Shown: one piece after another, positions 57,314-64,000 of the stretch | How positions within the stretch are numbered: the first letter of the stretch is position 1 | Layout of the letters: every line of letters begins with the position of its first letter | DNA from: Actinomycetota bacterium | GTDB lineage: Bacteria > Actinomycetota > Actinomycetes > Nanopelagicales > Nanopelagicaceae | Direction of reading: 5' to 3' | Assembly (NCBI GenBank): GCA_947490845.1 | Contig: CANLHI010000002.1 | Span: forward strand, 23,958-87,957 | DNA length: 64,000 bases | Translations under genes and position numbers: made by a program | The notes under the pieces: model-generated | Seen by the model: the letters and a program-made list of their open reading frames with translations, nothing else | Databases searched by the model: none | Told to the model about the DNA's origin: nothing

Positions 57314-58708
57314 CTAACCTTCTAAATTAACAATTCTTGGGGTGAAATTTTTTTTGTCGGCTAATGTTTCGCGAAAAGCATGCGACTTGAATTCAAGCAG
57401 TTCCGCCTCAGGAGAATTTGGTGCGCTAAGAATCGCCTTCGTAAGCGCTGGATAATTACCAAGCAAGTCAAGGTCTCTAATAACCAGAGATTTCATCACG
57501 TTATAGACAGCTCCGATATTTACAGCATTACCAAGTTGTTTGTATGAGAGCGAATCTCTTTGGTCGAGGAAATCAAACCACTCAGGGAAGCCCTGCAATC
57601 TTGCGGCTTCCCTGACTGATATTCGCCTCTTGCTCTTACCGATAACCGAGGTTTGCGTTATAGCGACGAGAGCAGGGACGTATGTAGCCTTTTTTGCCCT
57701 TATTCCAGAAGGCCGGAAATGAAGAATCGTTTGAGCGATTCCTTTCGCGTCTTGGGCTTGCCATTCAAATTTTCTTCGGCTTGGAGGGAAATGCGAAAGA
57801 TAGTTGTACTTTTTTAGCCAAGCATCTAAAACCTTTTTGTTATCGGTATAAAGCTCAGAATTCTTGCGGAGAAATATCTCTTTCCACTTGGGAGTTCCAT
57901 AGGGGATATCAAGATTTTTTGCTATTTTCCATTCATCTACCCAGATTGGGAATCCAGGTAGATTTTTGCCGTCATTATTTTCTCGGTAAATTTGTACAAA
58001 CTCATTCCAGGCATCTAGCCACTCAATTTCTGATTTTGAAAGTTTCAAATCAGCCTTATCTTTTGTTGACATTAAATCAAGTGGTAGGTCTGATGCCAAT
58101 TTCCACTTCCGTGGATTCCAATCGGCTTCAAATTGCTCTTTTGACGGAAGAGAGGGCTCTTCGTGAAGTCGCTTCGCTCCGCTATTCAACCTGGTAGCCG
58201 CAATGAACACTCGTTCGCGAACTTGTGGTCGCCCCCCAAACGAAGGATGGATGCGATGAGGAGATACTACAAAGGGCTTCGAACTAACTCGGTATCCAAG
58301 TTCCCGCAAAGTTTGAATGATTACTTGCCATTCGTGGGCGTGCCTTGGGCCTGCGATATTTCTTACATTTTCAAGTATTACTAATTTTGGTTTTCTAACC
58401 TCAATAATCTTTGCGATATTCCAGAACAGCGTCCCACGCGCCTCCTCCATCCCTTTTTGCTTGCCAGATTTACTAAATGGTTGGCATGGAAAACCGCCTA
58501 CTAGAACATCATGGTCCGGAACTTCCATGGTGACGTCGTTCGCAGCGAGTGTTATGTCGCCTTGAGGTTCAATACCCCAATTTCTCAAGTAGATTCGGGC
58601 TGCCGCCTTATCAATTTCTGAGGCATAAACACACTCTCCACCAAGAGCACCTAGCGCACCATGGAATCCTCCGATTCCTGCGAATAGGTCGACGAATTTA
58701 AAAGTCAT
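57314..58708 (-). CDS. DNA (cytosine-5-)-methyltransferase
   Basis: Motif I FVDLFAGIGGFHGALGALGGECVYASEID, motif IV GGFPCQPFSKSGKQKG, motif VI LVILENVRNI, motif VIII RPQVRERVFIAA, motif X QLGNAVNIGAVYNVMK. Confidence 0.96.
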   Translation of the reverse strand: MTFKFVDLFAGIGGFHGALGALGGECVYASEIDKAAARIYLRNWGIEPQGDITLAANDVTMEVPDHDVLVGGFPCQPFSKSGKQKGMEEARGTLFWNIAKIIEVRKPKLVILENVRNIAGPRHAHEWQVIIQTLRELGYRVSSKPFVVSPHRIHPSFGGRPQVRERVFIAATRLNSGAKRLHEEPSLPSKEQFEADWNPRKWKLASDLPLDLMSTKDKADLKLSKSEIEWLDAWNEFVQIYRENNDGKNLPGFPIWVDEWKIAKNLDIPYGTPKWKEIFLRKNSELYTDNKKVLDAWLKKYNYLSHFPPSRRKFEWQAQDAKGIAQTILHFRPSGIRAKKATYVPALVAITQTSVIGKSKRRISVREAARLQGFPEWFDFLDQRDSLSYKQLGNAVNIGAVYNVMKSLVIRDLDLLGNYPALTKAILSAPNSPEAELLEFKSHAFRETLADKKNFTPRIVNLEG

Positions 58709-58834
58709 AGTCGAAGCTTATCTCGCCCTACTGACAAAACTTGGGATTGGGCAATTTGGTGCGAAGTTTCGCACGCGCAACTCACTAAGTAAGATTCACC
58801 CACTACTTAACCCAACAGAAAGCAGCCCCCACCC

Positions 58835-59074
58835 ATGTCCTTCATCATGTACTCAACCTCCTGGTGTGGCTATTGCAAGCGGTTGAAATCTCAATTGGCT
58901 GATCTCGGGGTTAGCTTTGAAGAGATCAATATTGAAGAGGTAGAGGGTACGGCAGAGATTGTTGAGAAGGTAAATGGTGGCAATCGCACGGTGCCGACGC
59001 TAGTTTTTTCAGATGGAAGTGCGATGACTAATCCTTCAGCGAAAGCGGTAGTGGAGAAGCTCGCTTCGCTTTAA
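58835..59074 (+). CDS. Mycoredoxin/glutaredoxin-like protein
   Basis: MYSTSWCGYCKRLKSQLADLGVSFEEINIEE; GNRTVPTLVFSDGS. Confidence 0.92.
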   Translation: MSFIMYSTSWCGYCKRLKSQLADLGVSFEEINIEEVEGTAEIVEKVNGGNRTVPTLVFSDGSAMTNPSAKAVVEKLASL

Positions 59075-60252
59075 GAATTACTTACGGTAATTAATTTGCC
59101 AGAATCTGTTGTGGCAAGAAGTGCGCCGTTACTTAGTACTTCAAGATCGCGGATGCGTGCGCCCATATCAAGGCGAACTTCTTCGATGATCTCGAAGTTA
59201 TCGTTGATCTTCATAAAGACGAGAACTTCTTCGGCAAGTGTGCCAAGGACAAGTGCGCGGCCCCAGCTGGCCCAACCTTGTGTGGGTAGTTGTACTAATT
59301 CTGTTGGCGCAATTGAAGGGACCCAATATTTAATTGGTTCGGGGTAACCGGTGTGGGTGCCAGTTTTTGTGGGGCGCACGTAATCGCCGCCGCCATAAGG
59401 TTGGCCGTATGAGACAAAGGGCCAGCCGTAATCGTTGCCTTCTTTAATTACATTTATCTCATCGCCTCCGCGTGGTCCGTGTTCAGCGGCGAGCAAAGTC
59501 TTTTGATCAAATAAGAGGATGCCTTGGGGATTGCGATGGCCTTGTGAGATTTTGGTGGCTGATTTGGAAGTTAACTTAAAGATAGAGCCAAGGTCACCGC
59601 GTTTGGCGCGGTTATCGATTTCGGTGTATCCCAGGTCGCCGATAGTTACGTAGACGGAATTTTTATCAATAACGGCAAAGCGGCCGGCTGTGTGTTGGAC
59701 TGCAGAGATTGGAACGCAGGGTTTTGTGACAAACCAGTTAGAGACAAATTTCATTCGCTGCTTTTTACGGTCATAGGCAAGTTCATCTATGACAATTTCA
59801 ACACAGGAGCCAGTTGCGCCTAAGCGGGGATAGGAGATCAGGACCTTGGCTGCAAGAGAAGTTTCCGAAAGGATGGCAATGTCATTAATGGCAAAGCGTG
59901 AATCGATAATTCGCTTATTTGAAGGTATAAAGGTGCCTAACTTACGCAAATTCTTTCCATCGCTATTGAAGGTGAAGATCTCACCACCGCTTGCCCCGCC
60001 ACCGAGCAAAATAGTGTCATCGCTAAGTACGGCAAGGGCTGGGCCGCGAGTGTTGCCGCCCCCAGTAACAGTTTTAGTAATTGACTTTGAGGAAATGGAT
60101 AATGAGATTTGGTTATCTGCAAAATCGGCAGCGCTGGCGGGTGAGATTATGCCGAGCAGTAACGCAGATACGAGCAGGGATCTTTTCACCACGAGAAAAA
60201 CCTTAGGTATAGGTGCGTTGGTAGGCAAGTTGAAATAGCGCCAGGGGCTCAA
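59071..60252 (-). CDS. Exported PQQ-dependent sugar (glucose/sorbosone-type) dehydrogenase
   Basis: HRNPQGILLFDQKTLLAAEHGPRGGDEINVIKEGNDYGWPFVSYGQPYGG; internal GTG at 60189/60192 gives a cleaner signal peptide. Confidence 0.9.
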   Translation of the reverse strand: MSPWRYFNLPTNAPIPKVFLVVKRSLLVSALLLGIISPASAADFADNQISLSISSKSITKTVTGGGNTRGPALAVLSDDTILLGGGASGGEIFTFNSDGKNLRKLGTFIPSNKRIIDSRFAINDIAILSETSLAAKVLISYPRLGATGSCVEIVIDELAYDRKKQRMKFVSNWFVTKPCVPISAVQHTAGRFAVIDKNSVYVTIGDLGYTEIDNRAKRGDLGSIFKLTSKSATKISQGHRNPQGILLFDQKTLLAAEHGPRGGDEINVIKEGNDYGWPFVSYGQPYGGGDYVRPTKTGTHTGYPEPIKYWVPSIAPTELVQLPTQGWASWGRALVLGTLAEEVLVFMKINDNFEIIEEVRLDMGARIRDLEVLSNGALLATTDSGKLITVSNS

Positions 60253-60346
60253 AGCGCTCTCATAGCCTCGCGCTTGTTTAAGTAGAGAATTGATGCCGAA
60301 TGGTGTTCGATTTGGTTAACGGATTTGGCAGTAACGAGGAGTTTCG

Positions 60347-60850
60347 ATGAAGAGAGTATTTGCCACAGTCTTGGCGCTATCACTGCTTGGTATGACACCG
60401 GCCCAAGCGCATCAACCAGTATTTCTACTTGATACTGATACAACGGCGGCTAAAGGTCCTTTATTGGTTGATGGGACTGTCTCATTTGCTGTGCAAGCAT
60501 CATTTAATAAGTCTGGAGAGAAGAGAGCATTTAGAGCAGGGCTTAAAGATGGAGATTTACTTGCTGTGCAGTACTTGATTATGGATAAGCGTCCAAGTAA
60601 TGCCTTAAAGAGCTCGAAGTTACCTCAGTTGGTTATCACGGCACCTGATGGAACAAAGACTGTGATGAAGTTAAGTGAGCGCACGCCCTTCTATGAGCCA
60701 TATAGCGGCACTAATTACTTCTATCTAGCGCGTTATGAAGTTCCGGCAAAGGAAGGGATCTATTCCTTTACCTTAACTTCTCGCGCCAAATCTGCTGTGA
60801 CGATCGCAGTGGGGGAGCAAGAGATACGCGGTGAAGTTCTTAGGGGATAG
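60347..60850 (+). CDS. Exported protein, unknown function
   Basis: Signal peptide MKRVFATVLALSLLGMTPAQAH; beta-rich. Confidence 0.65.
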   Translation: MKRVFATVLALSLLGMTPAQAHQPVFLLDTDTTAAKGPLLVDGTVSFAVQASFNKSGEKRAFRAGLKDGDLLAVQYLIMDKRPSNALKSSKLPQLVITAPDGTKTVMKLSERTPFYEPYSGTNYFYLARYEVPAKEGIYSFTLTSRAKSAVTIAVGEQEIRGEVLRG

Positions 60851-60916
60851 TAATTAAGTAAGAGTTCTTGCCCGCTCGAAAGAGGTAGTGGAGAAGATCG
60901 CTTGGCTTTAAAAGAG

Positions 60917-60945
60917 AAAACCCCGCCATTGCTGACGGGGTTTTT
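60917..60945 (+). terminator. Intrinsic terminator
   Basis: AAAACCCCG-CCATTGCTGA-CGGGGTTTTT. Confidence 0.85.
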
Positions 60946-61040
60946 CGCTGTTGCTCTGGATAGAGCGCACACCAATGACTAAGTAGGTAAAGGTTATCAA
61001 ATAGTTAATTAAGTGGGCGAGTTGGCGTAAACTCGGCCCT

Positions 61041-61493
61041 ATGAAAAGAATTGTTAGCGCACTTGGGATGGCCGTAGTTTTATCGATAGTTGTTGCACCG
61101 GTTTCATCTGCAGCCGTTAAAGCGGGGGATGCGTGCAAGAAGGTTGGGCAGACAAGTGTGGCTGGTGGGTTTAAGTACACGTGTGTGAAAAAAGGTAGCA
61201 AGATGGTTTGGGGAAAGGGTGTTGCGGTTAAGGCCGCTACAGCTAAACCTGCTGGTGCTGGATACACCTTGGAAAAGGTTAAGGCCAATGCAAGTGCGGC
61301 TAGTTGTTGGACTGTGATTAAGGGAAATGTTTATGACTTAACAAAGTGGATTCGATCGCATCCCGGTGGGGAAAGTGCGATCATCTCTTTGTGCGGGGTA
61401 GATGGCAGCGCCTCATTTGCATCCCAGCATGAGGGTAAGTCAAAGCCTGAGTCGCGTTTGGCAGGATATTTGTTGGGGCCGCTAACTAAGTAG
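61041..61493 (+). CDS. Exported cytochrome b5-like heme-binding protein
   Basis: Signal peptide; Cys-containing module GDACKKVGQTSVAGGFKYTCVKKGSKMVWGKG; cyt b5 core CWTVIKGNVYDLTKWIRSHPGGESAI...FASQHEG. Confidence 0.88.
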   Translation: MKRIVSALGMAVVLSIVVAPVSSAAVKAGDACKKVGQTSVAGGFKYTCVKKGSKMVWGKGVAVKAATAKPAGAGYTLEKVKANASAASCWTVIKGNVYDLTKWIRSHPGGESAIISLCGVDGSASFASQHEGKSKPESRLAGYLLGPLTK

Positions 61494-61553
61494 TTTTCCT
61501 TCACTGTCGGTGGGCAGGGATAGGTTTATTAGTGAGCGAAGGGTGGTTTGGCG

Positions 61554-61952
61554 ATGTTCGAACTATTGGCGTTGACGGCAGTTATCTATTTATTTATCAA
61601 TCGCAAGAAGAAGGTACGCAAAGCGCGCGGGCTCGATGCTGAACTGCGCGAACTAGTTGAAAGCACCTATTACTCCGATGCGATGGCTGCTGAGATAAAG
61701 GGATATTTGTTATCTGTGGTGGGCGATGATCGAGATGGTGGGCAGAAGTTCTCTGATGCACGAATTGCGCAGGGGCAGGCGATTTTAGATCGGGCAGGTC
61801 CTGCAGCTTTTTATTGGATGACTGAGATTGCAACGCAGTTAGCAGTTTTATCTGCGGCCAAGATAAATGGCATGGGCACCAACGTGGAAGTAGAACTTGG
61901 TTCAGTTGGGGTTACACCGGATGCGGTTGTGCGCGTCGTCGTTCAAGGATAG
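61554..61952 (+). CDS. Hypothetical membrane-anchored protein
   Basis: N-terminal TM (MFELLALTAVIYLFINRKKK); 132 aa. Confidence 0.55.
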   Translation: MFELLALTAVIYLFINRKKKVRKARGLDAELRELVESTYYSDAMAAEIKGYLLSVVGDDRDGGQKFSDARIAQGQAILDRAGPAAFYWMTEIATQLAVLSAAKINGMGTNVEVELGSVGVTPDAVVRVVVQG

Positions 61953-61955
61953 TTA

Positions 61956-62630
61956 TTGGCTGTGCCATATTCTTTAGGTATGACTAAATTACGCGGATTG
62001 CTTAAGGCATCGCACTTTGGGCCGACGCTTTTGGTTACAGCGATCTCTTGGTTCTTTGCCCGCTATTACTGGTGGGAAGGCCCGGCCTTTGTAATTGCCT
62101 TCGGTGTATTTACTGGTCAGCTAATTGTTGGCTGGAGTAATGATTTATATGACTATGCAGATGATTTAAAACATAGCCGCATAAAGAAGCCACTGGTTGC
62201 AGGCACCATCACATCTGGTTATCTAACTAATTGGCTGCGCTTTATGGTGCCGTTCTCTTTCATCGCAAACTTACTGGGCCCACTTGGCATTAAAGGTGGG
62301 CTGGTTTATATGTTTGGTATTTCAATGGGAGTTGCCTATAACTTCTACTTTAAATACAACATCTTTTCTTGGTTGCCATATGCGCTGGCCTTTGCCGCGC
62401 TGCCATCGTGTGTTGCGATATCAAAAGATATTAATCCGCCGGTTTGGATGTGGCTCGGGGGAGCGATCTTTGGAAGTGCGGCGCACTTTATAAATGTCAT
62501 AAAAGATATGGATCAAGATCGCGCCAGCGGCATTGGCGGTGCGCCACAGCGCCTCGGTAAGAGAAATTCCATCGTTGCTGCAGCGCTCTTGATCGCATTG
62601 GGGATTCTCGTTCTTATAATCACGATCTAG
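61956..62630 (+). CDS. UbiA-like prenyltransferase family membrane protein
   Basis: GWSNDLYDYADDLKHSRIKKPLVAGTI (DxxxD-type) and INVIKDMDQDRASGIGGAPQRLG; multiple TM; possible TTG start. Confidence 0.85.
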   Translation: MAVPYSLGMTKLRGLLKASHFGPTLLVTAISWFFARYYWWEGPAFVIAFGVFTGQLIVGWSNDLYDYADDLKHSRIKKPLVAGTITSGYLTNWLRFMVPFSFIANLLGPLGIKGGLVYMFGISMGVAYNFYFKYNIFSWLPYALAFAALPSCVAISKDINPPVWMWLGGAIFGSAAHFINVIKDMDQDRASGIGGAPQRLGKRNSIVAAALLIALGILVLIITI

Positions 62631-62702
62631 GGGCAGGGTTCGTTAACCGGAAGTTCACTGCTTCAACGCGCGATTGGCGCATGGGGAAACTATCCTTCTG
62701 TC

Positions 62703-63308
62703 ATGTTTCTTCGCCGTAGAGATCTGATGGTTGGCCTATTTGGCGCTGCTATCTCATTTATTTCAGGTGCAGCGGTTGCTGCCGAGGTGCCAAAGTTAAA
62801 GTGCACACGCGTTGGACAAACTGTTATTTATCGCAATCAGAAATTTACCTGCGTTAAGAAAAGCGGCAAATTAGTTTGGGGCAAAGGGGTTCCTGTGCCG
62901 GTAAAGAGTGCGAGTCCGAAGCCTTCACCATCGGCTAGCCCAAGTGCCTCTGCGACGCCTTCTGCAACGCCTTCGGCGAGTGCGACTCCAACTAAGAGCC
63001 AAATCAAGTTAGCTAGTTCATCTGAGATTCCAAATGGCACGGTGAAGGTATTCCCAGGCGGTCGCACGACAGGGCTGGTTGCGGCCATTGTTTTGATTAG
63101 AGATAGTGCGGGGCTTCGCGCGCTAGCTGCTGAATGTCCGCATGCTGGTTATTTAGTTAAAGATAATGGGAGTGGTGAATTAATTTGCCAGGCGCATAAC
63201 TCACTCTTTAGCGCAAAGGATGGAGAAGTATTGCGTGGGCCAGCCTCTTATGGCTTAAGTCGTTATGTTGTTACTGAAACTGGCGGGGATATCTTCTTAA
63301 CTCTTTAA
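62703..63308 (+). CDS. Exported Rieske [2Fe-2S] protein
   Basis: RRDLMVGLFGAAISF signal; KCTRVGQTVIYRNQKFTCVKKSGKLVWGKG module; Ser/Pro/Ala linker; Rieske CPHAGYLVKDNGSGELICQAHNSLF. Confidence 0.9.
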   Translation: MFLRRRDLMVGLFGAAISFISGAAVAAEVPKLKCTRVGQTVIYRNQKFTCVKKSGKLVWGKGVPVPVKSASPKPSPSASPSASATPSATPSASATPTKSQIKLASSSEIPNGTVKVFPGGRTTGLVAAIVLIRDSAGLRALAAECPHAGYLVKDNGSGELICQAHNSLFSAKDGEVLRGPASYGLSRYVVTETGGDIFLTL

Positions 63309-63988
63309 CGAACGCTACGCATTACGGCAGTTACCTTGCCAAGGATCTCGCAGTTATCGCCATTGATTGGCGCGAATGCTGGGTTGGCAGGTAGTAACCA
63401 GATGTGGCCACCCTTGCGCTGGAAAGTCTTAACAGTTGCTTCGCCATCGATCATCGCAGCAACGATCTCGCCGTTGTTGCAATCTTTCTGTTCGCGAATA
63501 ACAACGTAATCACCATCGCAGATTGCGGCATCGATCATTGATTCACCGACAACTTGCAACATATATAGGTTGCCCTTGCCGACTAAAGTTTCGGGAAGAG
63601 CGAATGTTGATTCAACATTTTGCTCTGCTGTGATTGGACCGCCGGCTGCAATGCGGCCAACTAGTGGCACATTCTTTGTGGTTTCAATTTCGATTTCTGA
63701 TTTCTCACCTGGCATCAATACTTCAAGGACTCCGCCGCGAGTTGGGTGGGCGGTTATAAAGCCCTTTTCCTGCAAGATCTCGAGCTGATATTTAACAGAT
63801 GCGGGCGAGCTCAGGCCAGCGGAGGCTGCAATGGCGCGCATCGATGGGGGAAACCCCTGATCGTCCATGCTCGCCTTGATGACCTGCAGGATCTTGAGCT
63901 GGCGGGCGGTTAGGCCATGCTCGCCGGCGGCTGTATCGGGCAGTTCGGTGACCTTGGCACTTGACTTGGAGGCTGGTTTTTTGCTCAT
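63305..63988 (-). CDS. lexA: LexA SOS repressor
   Basis: N-terminal wHTH (LTARQLKILQVIKASMDDQGFPPSMRAIAASAGLSSPASVKYQLEILQEKGFI), S24 peptidase (VGRIAAGGPITAEQN, VVGESMIDAAICDGDYVVI). Confidence 0.96.
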   Translation of the reverse strand: MSKKPASKSSAKVTELPDTAAGEHGLTARQLKILQVIKASMDDQGFPPSMRAIAASAGLSSPASVKYQLEILQEKGFITAHPTRGGVLEVLMPGEKSEIEIETTKNVPLVGRIAAGGPITAEQNVESTFALPETLVGKGNLYMLQVVGESMIDAAICDGDYVVIREQKDCNNGEIVAAMIDGEATVKTFQRKGGHIWLLPANPAFAPINGDNCEILGKVTAVMRSVR

Positions 63989-64000
63989 GGATACAGGGTG

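Overview
This 64 kb window looks like a compact chromosome segment from a free-living actinobacterium. The gene order and the moderate-GC, short-intergenic style fit a freshwater acI/Nanopelagicales-like organism, but that taxonomy is inference only. (1) 0-11.7 kb is a conserved housekeeping block: lepA(partial)-hemW-DoxX-like-hrcA-dnaJ-rsmE-HIT-phoH-ybeY-CNNM/CBS-CDA-like-FAH-gltX-tRNA-Gln-tRNA-Glu. (2) 11.9-25.2 kb carries a secreted PhoX/DUF839-like protein, a purine-nucleoside/MTA salvage operon with a BMP-type ABC importer, and iolD + mmsA. (3) 25.3-29.6 kb carries an FeS-type photolyase/cryptochrome locus with two small metal-binding ORFs (DUF2256-like and CDGSH-like) missing from the supplied ORF track. 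(4) 29.6-46.0 kb is a large accessory sugar-acid cluster with the enzyme classes of a non-phosphorylative L-rhamnose/L-fucose pathway, an IclR regulator, two RhaM-like mutarotases and an ABC sugar importer without its own ATPase. (5) 47-50.6 kb carries a Thr-Pro repeat/TPR secreted protein, tRNA-Ser(CGA) and a choice-of-anchor-I-like secreted protein. (6) 50.6-58.7 kb is an accessory island of mostly unknown proteins: a predicted PD-(D/E)XK protein, a TPR protein, Cys/His-rich proteins, an apparently 5'-disrupted ORF, and a C5 cytosine methyltransferase tail-to-tail with a candidate restriction endonuclease. This island is the best candidate for an undescribed (defence-like) system. (7) 58.8-64 kb carries a mycoredoxin, a PQQ-type sugar dehydrogenase, exported cytochrome-b5-like and Rieske proteins sharing an N-terminal module, a UbiA family protein and lexA. 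I saw no CRISPR array, transposase or integrase. Family assignments come from reading motifs, not from database searches.
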